The notes under the pieces are model-generated. The model was not told the origin of the DNA and did not search any database. It was given only the letters and a program-made list of their open reading frames with translations. Positions 11,505 to 22,060 of a stretch of DNA of 64,000 bases are shown piece by piece. The stretch is from Chara braunii (Eukaryota > Streptophyta > Charophyceae > Charales > Characeae): the NCBI GenBank assembly GCA_003427395.1, contig BFEA01000072.1, positions 3,029,979 to 3,093,978 on the forward strand. Reading direction: 5' to 3'. Positions within the stretch are counted from its first letter, which is position 1; every line of letters begins with the position of its first letter. Both the position numbers and the translations under genes were made by a program.

Positions 11505-11605
11505 CACTTCGAATATAATGCACATGCGTTATATTCAAATAATACGCATATGCGTTATATTCGAATTTCACGAAGAGAAAATCGTTGTATTCGAATATAA
11601 CCTTT
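11505..11605. repeat. AT-rich palindromic patch with repeated CATATGCG motif
   Basis: GAATATAATGCACATGCG and TTATATTC form a near palindrome at about 11510-11535. Further copies (TACGCATATGCGTTATATTC, TGTATTCGAATATAAC) follow. The same words occur in the foldback element at 24943-25040, so this may be a decayed relative. Confidence 0.55.
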
Positions 11606-11695
11606 TTTTTTCCCGAAGGTCGACGCTTGCTCCGTTCTTGGCCTGGTGAACGGGACAGGCCTGTGCAGGCCTGTAATCACAGTTCACTGCCCGTG

Positions 11696-11696
<1 letters not shown>

Positions 11697-11729
<33 letters not shown>

Positions 11730-11795
11730 TTTTTGCCCCCTATGCTCTTCTTCAGGCAAGGACCTCCCCTCCATGTCACTTATACGTGCTGCAGG

Positions 11796-11868
<73 letters not shown>

Positions 11869-11870
11869 GC
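11697..11870. repeat. Two CT microsatellites
   Basis: A short (CT)n followed by a T run at about 11697-11736, and a longer (CT)n at about 11799-11868. Long Leu/Ser or Arg/Glu frames here are repeat artefacts. Confidence 0.95.
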
Positions 11871-12010
11871 ACGACGGCGCTTCTAACAGCCGAGAATGTG
11901 GCTCGGCCAAGAAAGTGGCACGCCCCAGATAGTGGAAAATAAGAAAGCCACTCACCAAGTCTCGCTACACTACAGTGGTCACTAAGACAAAAAAGAAATT
12001 TGTCCACAAT

Positions 12011-12070
12011 CTAGTGGAAGATTCATTCGCATTTTGCACATTTGCTGAGGAGTGAAGCAAGGGCCCAAGT
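12011..12070. repeat. Dispersed repeat word (copy next to the LTR element)
   Basis: Contains GGAAGATTCATTCGCATTTT then GTGAAGCAAGGGCCC. Related copies lie at about 44530, 45590, 61236 and 62345. Confidence 0.5.
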
Positions 12071-12796
12071 AGGGGAAAGGAATGAAACTCAACCCAAAAC
12101 ATGGAAAGGTATGTGACGAACCACTTTCCGACCCCGTGCTATCTTCCGTACCTCTTGACTCAAACCCCCCTTTCTGTATCATACCTAGCCCACAAAACCC
12201 TCGTCGCTTTTTCTTGTTTTCAGGCGTCTTGTTTGGGCCCCCATTTTGTCGTAAGTTCTATTGATTCTTGGAATTATGCTTTTTGTAATGCGGGAAATGC
12301 ACGGGAAATTACGCGCGCCTTAGCGAGCGCACTGGGAATCGGGCTCGACAATTAAGAAATTACCGAATAAGCGGAGCCCGATGTATCTTTTTTTTCCTTA
12401 CATGAATGTTATCGGTCACGCCGGAGAAAACTCTAGGAATTTTGTAAGAATACGGATAGGCATAGGACTTTCTTTTCCCGCACGCATATGGTGATTTCAA
12501 TTTTTGAATTGGTGTAGGATATAGGCAAGCTGTAACTGTTTTGGTGCCTTTTTCTCTTGTTGTCGACACCACACATGCGAGCTTCCTCCTCCTTATTTCC
12601 CGCGTCATTCTTTCCCCGCGCTCTTCTCTTTCCCTTCCCCCTTCTCTTTTTCTCCTATCGCAACTGTTTTTCTCTTTCTCTCTCTACTTTTTGCGCGCCT
12701 GTTTCCCCTTCTTGATCGTTCGAATCTTGGACCCGTTTCGCGCTGCTTTTCACGCCTCGTCTCTTCTTGCTCTTCAACCTTGACTCACGAAGCCCG

Positions 12797-13004
12797 GTTG
12801 ATCCTTCGATTACCCCGGCTCACCAATCAGACGCGTTGAGCAAGAGGATCTTCCTATTGCGCGACGAATCTGATTGGTCGAGTATCGGGTTCCGAAGGAT
12901 CAACATTGCTTCCCTTGAGCACCTTTCGCTGAACCTTCTCCTCTTACACCTCGATCTCCGCTCTGTCTCCTCCCCCATCTATCTCCTTTCTCACAATTAT
13001 AAAT
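12797..13004 (+). promoter_or_regulatory. LTR promoter: mirrored CCAAT palindrome and TATA box
   Basis: GTTGATCCTTCG (12797) pairs with CGAAGGATCAAC (12893). Inside them CACCAATCAGA faces TCTGATTGGTC, so a CCAAT box appears in both orientations within an imperfect ~108-bp palindrome. About 95 bp further on is TATAAAT (12998-13004). The set is repeated in the 3' LTR (22759-22966). Position and spacing fit an LTR U3 promoter with transcription starting near 13030; that start is inferred. Confidence 0.65.
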
Positions 13005-13683
13005 TCTGCAAACGCGCCCTCAAATCTCTCTTACGTTTTCCACTCTCAAGCCAGCTTTCGCGAAGCAGTGGCTAGGTGAGGTGTTTGGTGCGAGTCTCGT
13101 CTATTCCCCCCACCTCTCTCTCTCTCTCTGACTTGAATGGCGATGTGTTGTGGGTTTGTCTCTCTTGTGAACCGAAATAAACTCTCGAGAGTGTTTTGCG
13201 AGGAAGAACTTCTTCCGGAACTCTTCCATTAGTTTCCTGGGTAATCCCCGGATAGAACCCAATCACCTTGTCTTGTGAACGGTGGATGCGTGTGTACAAT
13301 CCCCCAATTCGTCTTCGTCGTGTGCATTATTGTCATTTTCGCACCTTCCACAGTGGATGTATGTATAGAGATGCTTGTATTTTGCGTTGATTAAACCCAG
13401 AACTCAATGGGATTTTATTCGAGAATGCAATAGTGTTTAGATCTGTCATTCTGAATGCCCTGCGCATGCCATTTGCCTTATGTTGCACGACATCAGCAGA
13501 CCGTCTGTGGGGCAGCCTCGAAAAAAGCTAGGCGCCTCGTGTTTTGTCGATCTGGTCCGCCGAAACTGAGTCGCGGGTTGATCCCTCGGAACTTCAACCC
13601 GATCAATGCATGTTTATGCGGTTTCCGTAGGATGCTTCTCTCGTGTCAAAGGGGAGGAAAGTACTATTTAATCTTTTTCGGTT

Positions 13684-14181
13684 GTGCTTTTTGATGACAT
13701 CTCAAGGGTTTGTGCAAACTTTGTTGGATTGATTGATATGTGGATTAACGGTCGCTCCTCGATCGGGCGCCAACCTTCCGTATCTCCCTCGCCAACGCGC
13801 CCCTTCCCTTACAACGAGGAAAGGACACGTGTATGCGAGTGGGACGTACGGGAAACTGTCGCACGAATCGGAGGACAATATTACTTCCCTCCTCAAAATC
13901 GTTGTTCTGGATTTGTGGACGCGGTCTTTGTCATTATCGACACGCACTTTCCACCCTACTCAGTACTATTGCCATTTAACGAGTTGATCGTCATTCCGTG
14001 GACGGCAGTGGCGCCCCATTGGCCTCGAACCCTGTGCACCGAATGTCAGCGTTTCGATCGCTATGAATCGAAGGGCTTCCATTACCGGATACAGAGTGAG
14101 GACAAGTACAAGGAAAGAGCCATGCGATTGAGACCATCCACGTCAGACTCGGAACTGACCAACGAGCGACGACGGGACTAG
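13684..14181 (+). other. 165-codon open frame inside the 5' LTR
   Basis: An open frame with no early ATG, containing RVCEWDVRETVARIGGQYYF and LCTECQRFDRY. I recognise no domain. In the 3' LTR the frame is cut by TAA at about 24303 and by a 25-bp deletion. Most differences between the two LTR copies change the amino acid, which argues against selection for a protein. It may be chance or an old captured fragment. Confidence 0.3.
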
Positions 14182-14497
14182 ATACGGAACGGGATATGCG
14201 GAGTGTGTTGAAGCCCTTTCGCTCTAAACGATGATCCGTAGCGCGGTGTGAAGCTCGACGATGCTTTTTGGATTGAATTTGGATTTTTCTTTTTTCGCGC
14301 CGTGCCCGCGCGTGCATTCTTCGACGCGCGAAAGCAACCGACTTACTTCACCGGGCGAACACGGGGGATTTCAGTTCTGGTTGTGACCCCACACTCAATT
14401 TTCCAAAAATCCTTGGCACACCCCATCTTGCTGTTTTTCTGGGCCTTCATTCCACACCTTTAGCACTCCGAACGAAAAACAGCACAGAGCGTGAGGT

Positions 14498-14510
14498 TGG
14501 TATCGGAGCC
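14498..14510 (+). other. Primer-binding site, tRNA-iMet type
   Basis: TGGTATCGGAGCC differs by one base from the usual plant retroelement primer site TGGTATCAGAGCC, complementary to the initiator tRNA-Met 3' end. It starts exactly where similarity to the 3' LTR ends. Confidence 0.85.
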
Positions 14511-14649
14511 GACACGTGTCGGTTCTGATGATAGTAAGTCGAGCTAGTGAGAGGTAGAAGAAGTCCTCAACCTGCTCGTCAAGATCGCCCAGTGACGAGA
14601 TTTAGATCTGGTGCGGCTATACCAGCTATGCCAATGGCAGACGGTAACA

Positions 14650-16272
14650 TAGCGCCCCCAGGGGGCTTTTCCTTTCTTTCCTAATCACACCCACCCCGAA
14701 GCTTGGTTGGAAGTCGTCGAAACCCAAGGGTATGGCGCGGAAGATCTCCCCTGCGTCCTCACCTTGCTGCTTCGCAACAGAGCGCATGATTGGTTTAGGA
14801 AACACACGTGGGTAGACTGAAACACCTTTAAGCAAGCCTTCCTGGCTAGATTTGGCACGGTTAGCGAAGACGCCGCCTGGTATGTGCTCAAGACTCGACT
14901 GCAAGGACCAGGGGAATTGCTGTCTGACTTCGTGGATCGATTCCAGATTACGTTAGACAAATAAGGGCGAGATGAAAAGTCTGCCCGAGACGTGTTCATC
15001 GATCATCTACGAAGTCCGACATTAAAAGGTAAGCTGCAGAAAATGGTCCCCCCCAAAACGCACCAGCTATTCGCTATCATCGCTAAAGCACTTGAGTTAG
15101 ATCTGACAGATACCAAGAAATATATCAGTCAGGGAGACGAAGACATTACGGATACGATTCAGGATGTAGCGGCAAAACAACGATCGTGGTTGCGAGCGGT
15201 GAAACGTTTCTATCCCCGGCCAGATCATGACCTTCCCGAAGGGGCTGCCTCTAATATCCCGTCAGTTCCTTCTCCCCCTCCCCCAACCCTCTCAATGAAC
15301 CAACAGGTAACAACTGTTAAACCCAGAAGCTCCCAAGATTCCTCCCCTATGGCCATAACGAACATGCACTTGGCACAGATAATCCATACGGCTAACACCA
15401 AGCAATCTGAATGGATGAGCAATCTGATCCAAATGCAGGCGGCTCACATGGATCGAATGGAACAAATAATGAGCAGACTAATTAAGCCCAACCAGGCTCC
15501 TGCTCGACCTGCCCCTGCATCATTCCCGCTTTTACCTGCTCCACCTGCACTTGGACATGTGCCGCAGTTCCCTCACCCAGCCAACCTGGCAGGGAAAATC
15601 GAGTGTTACAACTGTAAACAGCCCGGGCATTTCGCCCGGAACTGTCCGCAGCCAAAACGAAATCAACCCCCACCTGCTGCAGCCCCCGTAGCTCTGAATC
15701 AAGGACGAGTGGCCGCACTAATGGATACGGCCCGAAGCGAGGAGATCGTTGTGTACGCCCCTGAGCTCCCTTCCCCCTCAGTGGTAGTTGCATCGACCTC
15801 GGGAATCTCTTCTTCCGACGCTGCTGACGTGGTCGATCCGCTCGAATACCTTCATCTCGCCGGAATGATCGGAGCAATCCGACCAGCTCAGGACGATCTT
15901 GAATGGGTCGAACGCGAATCTAACCCCGGACCACAGTTTCGAACGGGCGAAATCGATGTCCTAAGAACGCTTAAGCAGCTGGACATTCATGTTCCGGTCC
16001 CGGTGGGGCAGTTGCTCACCATATCCGAAGCAGCGAATGACAAGCTGCTGCAACAATGTCAGAAGAATCAAAAGCGTTTGACGTATCAGTGCATACAACG
16101 GATGCTGAAAAAGAAGAAGGAAGAAGGAGCGGAGGAAGTTGCACCACCTGAACCCGAAGGTGGTGAACCCGAAGCAGCGCGAGTAGCTGCAATTTCTTTA
16201 GCAGAAAAAGATCACTTTGTGAGAGTTCAACCAGTGCTATGGAAAAGTGTTGAATGTGATTGCGAGGTATGA
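14650..16272 (+). pseudogene. Gag: capsid-like retrotransposon gag domain and CCHC zinc knuckle
   Basis: Nucleocapsid/capsid precursor. From about 14690 the frame reads AWLEVVETQGYGAEDL, HDWFRKHTW, then NTFKQAFLARFG and LLSDFVDRFQITLDK, the standard retrotransposon gag pattern. TGA at 14818 and TAA at 14962 interrupt it. From 14992 a 426-codon open stretch follows with a Pro-rich linker and CYNCKQPGHFARNCPQPK, a perfect C-x2-C-x4-H-x4-C knuckle for RNA binding (about 15604-15655). The frame ends in TGA at 16270, and the protease continues in the same frame. The N-terminus is unclear. Confidence 0.85.
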
Positions 16273-16572
16273 GGCAAACCCTTTAACGCTCTCATTGATA
16301 CTGGCTCCTCTGCGGTCGCTATATCATTAGACACGGAAAAAATAACGGGACAACTCAACTCGATTCTCCCTCAATCTGGCAAGGACCAATACGTCTCTGC
16401 CGACGAGGAAGCAATGAATATTGTAGGAATCATCGAGAATGTGGTCGTGAAAGTTGGACGAGTACACGTCCTCGTGAACGCCTTGGTCATAGATGTGCAC
16501 TCATATTCGGTGTTGTTGGGACTGCCTTGGGCAATGGCGGTAGGCGCCCGCATGCACTTCGATTCGAGATGA
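16273..16572 (+). pseudogene. Retropepsin-like aspartic protease
   Basis: Directly after the gag TGA and in the same frame: FNALIDTGSSAVAISLD carries the D-T-G-S active site (about 16297-16308), and about 65 residues later SYSVLLGLPWAMAVGA matches the 'L-L-G-x-x-W' end of gypsy proteases. This enzyme would cleave the gag-pol polyprotein. The frame ends in TGA at 16570. Confidence 0.8.
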
Positions 16573-16859
16573 TTAGCCCTGCTGAATCCCAAATGACCGT
16601 GACTGTATTTTCTGTCCGCACTAGCAGCTATATTTTCTCTAGCGTCCACGACCGACGGAATCGGCCTGATGAGTCGATCGACATACCCCTGGAGATACCG
16701 GATCAACCGACAGTCACCCTGCCGAATCACGTCCCCCTGGAATTTCAAAAATCACTGATTGATGTCTTAAATGGCTACGTAGAGGTATTAAGTATGCGTG
16801 ATAACGATATCGGACTGTCCAACGTGATTGAGCATGCCATCCTTACATGAGATCATCCG

Positions 16860-17665
16860 CCCATTAGCTGCGTCCCTTATTGATACTCGCCAGCCCAACG
16901 GGCGGCCGCGTTTCAGCGAATCAAGGAATTTGAGGCTAATGGATGGATCGAACCTGCAATAGGACCTTGGTCGTTTCCCGTAGTAATCGTGTCCAAAAAG
17001 GCCGGAGGGATTCGCATATGCATCGATTATCGAAAGCTGAATGATATCACGATCAAAGATGTGTATCCCCTTCCACGGATTGACGAGTTGTTGGATGTGA
17101 TTGGGAGTGCTCAATTTTTCAATAAGTTTGATGTTCGACATGGGTTTCATCATCTTCTTGTTCGAGAGGAGGATCGTCCGAAAACGGCGTTTGTACTGTT
17201 TGAAGGAACTTGGAAGTGGGTTCGATGTCCGATGGGCATCTGCAATGCTCCAGTAACCTTCCAGCGAGCCATGATATGGCTTTTCAGAACTTTGTGTGAA
17301 AGACACGACTGGCGCAGAGCGTCATCAATTACTGTGTAATCGTGTATATGGATGATATTCTGGTCTATTCGAGTTCTTACGAGGGGCATGTGCAGCACAT
17401 CGAGTGGACGCTACACGCATTGAGAGATGCTGGTTTCAAGGTGGCGCTTGAGAAGTGTCAGTTCTTTCTCACCACTATTTCCTTCCTAGGACACGAGGTG
17501 ACCGACCAGGGACTCAGACCAGAACCACAAAAGATGGCAGCCGTGAGAGACGCGCCTGTGCCCACGACTATCACACAAGTTCGCGCCTTTCTGGCCTGGC
17601 CTCGTACTACCGAAGGTTTATCAAGGGTTTCGCGGCTATTGCGGATCCCCTCACGAATCTGTTGA
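16860..17665 (+). pseudogene. Reverse transcriptase
   Basis: Fingers/palm: FQRIKEFEANGWIEP, SFPVVIVSKKAGGIRICIDY, RKLNDITIKDVYPLPRIDEL, then FFNKFDVRHGFHHLLV with the first catalytic Asp, and MGICNAPVTFQRAM. The active site YMDDILVYSS is at about 17345-17374, in a new frame after a break near 17300. Next come EKCQFFLTTISFLGHEV and a further shift near 17600. It would copy the element RNA into DNA. At least three frame changes and an upstream stop make it inactive as read. Confidence 0.9.
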
Positions 17666-18240
17666 AAAAGGTTCAGCCGTTGATCTGGACGCCAGAGTGT
17701 GATAAGGCGTTCTCGAAACTCAAGGCAACCTTTATTTCGGCTCTGGTCCTTATAAGACCGGATCTTGCGAAGCCTTTTGCCCTCATCACAGACTGGCAGC
17801 CGGAGGCAATCTCAACGATCTTGGCCCAGGTGGGACCACGCGTACTCGAATGCGTGGTAGAATACGCGTCCAAGTTGGTGCCTGCCTGCAAGCACAATTA
17901 CGTCGCTCCCACAGGAGAATGCTATGCAGCTCTGTGGGGGATCAGTCACTTTCGAGCCTATTTGTATGGACGGAAGTTCACACTGATCACCGATCATGAG
18001 CCATTATTAGCCCTAAAGAAATCTAAGGATTACTCGGGCATGATCAGGAGATGGGCGACAGTGCTACAGAGCACGGACTTTGACATTTGTCATCGGAAGC
18101 ACGAGAGGCACTGACACGACTCCACCGACCCGAGATGGTCTTCAAGAGCGAAGAAGGGATTCCGTGGAACGAGCCGAAGGAGGAAAACGGACCGCGATAC
18201 AGCCAAGTGGAAATTATGTCGAAGGAGTGAGTGACACGTA
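17595..18240 (+). pseudogene. RNase H domain and connection
   Basis: After the RT thumb (SYYRRFIKGFAAIADPLTNL) the frame gives PFALITDWQPEAISTILAQ, ASKLVPACKHNYVAPTGECY, FRAYLYGRKFTLITDHEPLL and FDICHRKHER. This matches gypsy RNase H, including the catalytic Asp in LITD and TDHEPL; the residue after the first TD is W rather than the usual A/S. The frame ends at 18112, and similarity resumes one frame over (ALTRLHRPEMVFKSEEG), so a small indel lies near 18105. Confidence 0.85.
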
Positions 18241-18294
18241 GCCTTGCTCTGCCCTCTCTGCAGCCCTCCTCACTCTCTCTCCTCCTCTCTCATC

Positions 18295-18630
18295 ATGACT
18301 ACCCCATCTATCTCTATGACCCCTTCTTCCCCTGCTGATTCCGGCCCTCTCGCCAGTTCGTCCTTCTTTGCCACCCTTCCCGACAGATTCTGCTATTTTT
18401 GCACATGTATTACACGGGTATATGGGGTGAATTGTCATCCTTTTGAAACCGGATTCGTTAAGTGGGTGAACTGTGCTTCGTGTGTCAATCGTGCACACGG
18501 TGCATATGTTCGATACCGAACAAATAGTAGGGAATGGAAATGCCCTCTATGTAGAACGGACAAACTGCCTGCTGAGGTTCGATTCGAGGCTGCCCGTACG
18601 GACGGCCCCGAATACGATAAAAAATACTAA
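18295..18630 (+). pseudogene. PHD-like zinc finger module between RNase H and integrase
   Basis: The frame from ATG 18295 gives a Ser/Pro-rich start, then CYFCTCITRVYGVNC, KWVNCASCVNRAHGAY and SREWKCPLCRTDK. The spacing (C-x2-C, C, C-x2-C, H, then W-x-C-x2-C) resembles a PHD finger, a fold that often reads histone tails; RING-like is the alternative. It is in the same frame as RNase H before it and integrase after it, so it is probably a domain of pol, not a separate gene. TAA at 18628 and TAG at 18643 interrupt the link to integrase. A CT-rich leader precedes the ATG. A finger here is not part of the usual gypsy plan. Confidence 0.6.
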
Positions 18631-18645
18631 CGAGCAGAGGTCTAG

Positions 18646-19430
18646 ACGGATAAAATCCTATTAGCTAAGCTGGCTGGTTTACCCTTGGATCATCTCACTG
18701 AGCACGACAGACGTCGGGCTACCAAGAGATCTCGGGATTACCGATGGATCAACGGTCACCTAGAAAAGCGTAAAACTGACGGATCGGGTTTGTGGTTGAC
18801 GGTCCCTCATACATTCCAGAGATATGATTGGACCCGGTCTGCTCACGAAGAGTAGGCCGCTCACTTCGCGATATGTGTCACGGAGGCAACTATAGATCAG
18901 AATCGATGGTTCTGGTCTAATATACGGGACGATGTCAGATACGTAGTCGCCAACTGTCAGGTCTGTGCCGTCGATCGTGCCCCAATACGGGGACCAAACA
19001 CGATAGTACCAACAGAGGTAGAGCGCCCTTTCCAGCGAGTCAGTATGGACACGACAGATATCGACGTGCCACCTGGCTCAAACCGTTGCGAATATTCCAT
19101 CCTTTTAGTTTTAATAGACCATTTTTCCAAATACATCGAGGTATACCCCTGCAAGACCCGTAAGGCCGCAGAGATAGCCACGTACATCGATCGGTTTCTC
19201 TATACTCACCTAGATACGGAAGAAATTCTAACCGACAATAGGCTCGAGTTCAAAGGTGAGGTAAAGGAATTACTCGCACGAAGAGGCATTACGCTTCGAC
19301 ACACGGCACCCCACGTTTCTCAGTCGAACGGGTTGGCTGAAAATGCCACGGAAGACAAGTCCGTAGCTACGAGGCCCGAAATGGGAACGCCGGTCCCCAA
19401 CATCAATATAAATTGGGAGACCTAGTACAG
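18646..19430 (+). pseudogene. Integrase: zinc-binding and catalytic core
   Basis: An N-terminal extension (LLAKLAGLPLDHLTEHDRRR) precedes the HHCC zinc-binding region: AHEE, AAHF, then ANCQVCAVDRAP; TAG at 18853 interrupts it. The core shows all three catalytic acids: D in VSMDTTDIDV (about 19050), D in EILTDNRLEF (about 19222), and E in QSNGLAENA, 35 residues further on. VLIDHFSKYIEVYPC lies between. After AENATEDKS the sequence jumps quickly to the C-terminal module, so a stretch normally found after the core seems deleted. Confidence 0.9.
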
Positions 19431-19545
19431 GTACATAAATGTGCACGCGACCGGAAACTCGCTCCCAAGTTCTCTGGTTGTTTCCATGTTGTCAAGCTCA
19501 AACCCAACGGAGCTAACACGGTGCGCTCTCGCCCGAGGCCAGCGC
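19413..19545 (+). pseudogene. Integrase C-terminal GPY/F-like module
   Basis: GDLVQVHKCARDRKLAPKF, then GCFHVVKLKPNGANTV. This matches the 'G-D-x-V ... K-L-x-P-K-x-x-G-P-F-x-V' module at the end of gypsy integrases. It is one frame off the core. The same frame runs on without a stop into the extra ORF that starts near 19629. No chromodomain is visible. Confidence 0.7.
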
Positions 19546-19628
19546 CAACTAGAGGGCGACGACGATCTAGTTCCCGCCTCGCTCTCTCCCTCCTGCTCCC
19601 CTCTTTCGTCTTCTTCCCCGTCCTCGCC

Positions 19629-21790
19629 ATGAGTTTCATCATGGAGCAAGCTCTTCGCGATCATCTGCTGCAGCCACGTGGCTACATCTCTAAGATCCGG
19701 CAAGTTCGTCATCCGCGGCTCAGTCCTGATCTTCGAAGAGTGACGCAGTTCTTCTGCACCCAGGGAGTGTGTGCCGCTGCTGTGTTCCGATTCGCCGGGA
19801 GTCAGCAGGCAGTAGTGTTGGCAGAGGTGGTGGCTCTTCATCGACGACCGGCTCCCGGGACGAGCCACGTCACCACGGTCGCTGCCTTCACCGGCGACAT
19901 CAGCGGGGTCAACCCACTACGGCATACCGCGATCTTGACTTCTCTACGAGAGTGGACGCATCAGTTGTCAATTGAATAGCATCACGGTCTTGCTCGTCCA
20001 GGGAACAATCTGGTCCCGACATCCGGAACTGATTTCGACGGAATTCGCACCTCTCCACGCCAGCCGGCAGTCGTGCTCCCCACCCTCATCCCCTTCCAAC
20101 GCCCCCAATGAACCGCGCCGCTCCTCTCGCTGCTCTCTCCATCTTTGGTCTCCCTCTCTTTTCCCCACCATCTGGCAATCCGATCTCCAAACTCGCCTTC
20201 CTTTCCTGCTTGAGCCTCTCGCCATTCCGCTTCTTGATCCCGGGCACTGGCAGGTGTGGTGTGAGACCTTTGTCGATTTGTTTGTGTGCTTGGCCCGAGT
20301 GCAGGTGACGTGGACGCGGACCAGTGAGCATCCTGCGTGCATCGAGTACCTGGAGCTGTTGATCCTGCAGGCATGGAGAACGGACGTGGAAGGTGATATT
20401 CTCGGTTTCCTCTTCGGATCGGTGCGGCCAGGCCATCGCCAGCTAATTACTCAAGAACTTGTCGTCCCACTCGTGCAACTGGCTGACTATCTCTCTCTCG
20501 ACATTGTTTCGCAAAGCGACGACAGTCCGGTTCCACACGTCATCACGCGATCGTTAGCGTCGTATCTCCAGTGGACTGCCTGCGTGGAAGAACCCGAGAG
20601 TGAAAACACGCTGCCATCGCGACAGGAGTACCTGAAGTCGTACGGCATCATCGATCACGCCTTCTATCCGAAGGAAGAGCCTGAGGAGGCGCTCGAAGGA
20701 GAAGAGGAAGCCACTGAAGAAGAGGGCGACGCCGACAAAGAAACGTCGGAGGAGGGAAGTTATAATGAGTACAGCGAAGGGGAGCAGAGTGAAGAGGAAG
20801 AGCTAAAAGAAGAAGAAGAAGACGAAGAGGAGGAAGCCGGATCGGAGTGGGAGGACTTGCCGGAAGAAGCGGTGCGCACAGGCACGGAGGCGAAAGATCC
20901 CGACGCGGCACGTAGAAGGGAAGAGATCGCCGTCGGGAAAAACCAGTTGGAGATCGCCAGCGGGGCGAGCTTGTGCATCAACGACGACCCAACCAGGGAT
21001 CCGGAGCCCCCCGAGCCCGAAGATGGCGGATCAGCAACTTCGACTCCGAGCGCATCGCGACGGACAAGGAGCTGATCCCCCTCCCCATCCACCCCAACCC
21101 GTCCCCCAGTTCGTCCACGTACCGATGCGGGGAATCGGCCTTCGTCCCCGATCATTATCCCGCCATCCCCTTGCGTACCTTACCCTCTCCCAGATCTCTA
21201 CCCCCGTCACCTTCCCTCGCAACCCCTTTCCTCCCAATACCTTCCGACACTTCTACTCCACCCGTCTCGCCGTCACCATCCATCCCCACCCTTCCCTTCA
21301 AGCCGCAAACCCCACGTTCTGTTTACTTGTTCTTTTGTTTAGGGTCGCGTGGGTACAGAGTAACGCAGTAGAAGTTTACTGCGTAATCACAGCAAAACCA
21401 TCCCCGCGTGTCGCCATCACGAGCAGTTTCGCGCGGTACTTTTTCGCACTTTCTCCACCCTTTACCCTAACTACCTCGCCTCCCTCCCCCACAGCGGCGA
21501 TCGGTCTCCCCGCTTTCACCGCATCATCCGCTACGAGGAGCTCCCGATCACGGAGGAAGGGATGAACCGATACTTGCCCCCACTTCCTCCCAACCCTCCC
21601 CGTCGACACCCCCCCATGTATGATGTCTACTTCCCCATTCCCACACGGCGTTGATACCCACCACGTGTCCTCCGAGCAGTACGAATCAGCAGTTTTCGCG
21701 CAGATCACGCCATTGACGATGATGTCAACTTAAGCGCTGATTCGACGGATTGCGCTGAACTGGGGGTGCAAAACACACAGAGATCTGATG
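19629..21790 (+). pseudogene. Extra coding-like region after integrase (unknown function)
   Basis: About 2.1 kb of protein-like sequence between pol and the 3' LTR, where retroviruses keep env and plant elements sometimes keep an additional ORF. ATG 19629 sits in GCCATGAG after a CT-rich run. Successive frames: MSFIMEQALRDHLLQPRGYI... to 19979; then 19972-21075, with a hydrophobic patch (CETFVDLFVCLARVQVTW) and a long Glu/Asp-rich region (about 20660-20880); then RYEELPITEEGMNRYLPP-type sequence to about 21655; then ISSFRADHAIDDDVN to about 21790. I recognise no family. No convincing signal peptide or viral glycoprotein layout is seen, so env is not supported. Confidence 0.5.
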
Positions 21791-22060
21791 GACCATGATG
21801 GTGCCACCTGGACAATCTCCGAAGATCGAAGGACAGGGGGTTGCATATGACAGGGCTTGCAAGGAACGTCTCCGAAACAGCACGAGCCAGCATGCTTCAC
21901 TGAGATCTTGCCGTGGATGTTGTCGCCAACTCATCATGCCGATCCGAGCTCCTGCTTCTTCCTGCTTCTTCCTGCTTCTTCGTCTCCTCCTATTCCCGTT
22001 ATTCGAACTTTCATGCAATCAGGATATCGGATAATTTTGGAACCCCCTACGCGTCACATA

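Larger units (their letters stand above)
12112..14497 (+). repeat. 5' LTR, about 2.39 kb
   Basis: Matches 22061-24828 nearly throughout, with scattered substitutions. It starts TGTGACGAACC and stops at GTGAGGT directly before the primer site. The last ~10 bases of the 3' LTR (GCGCGTCACA) are missing here. Compared with the 3' LTR it lacks about 320 bp near 13090 and one copy of a ~54-bp duplication near 13500, and has 25 bp extra near 14055. Confidence 0.9.

Noticed and set aside
11568-12007. Long Ser/Leu and Arg/Glu frames
   Set aside because: Translations of CT/GA microsatellites; the same applies at 31416, 49515, 55138, 57592 and 59909.
12767-13075. 102-codon frame conserved in both LTRs (with 22729-23037)
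   Set aside because: Conservation is explained by the LTRs being copies of each other; the region is the promoter palindrome and TATA box.
19629-21075. Env gene of a retrovirus-like element
   Set aside because: Position fits, but no signal peptide, cleavage site or clear membrane anchor is visible; kept as an unknown extra ORF.
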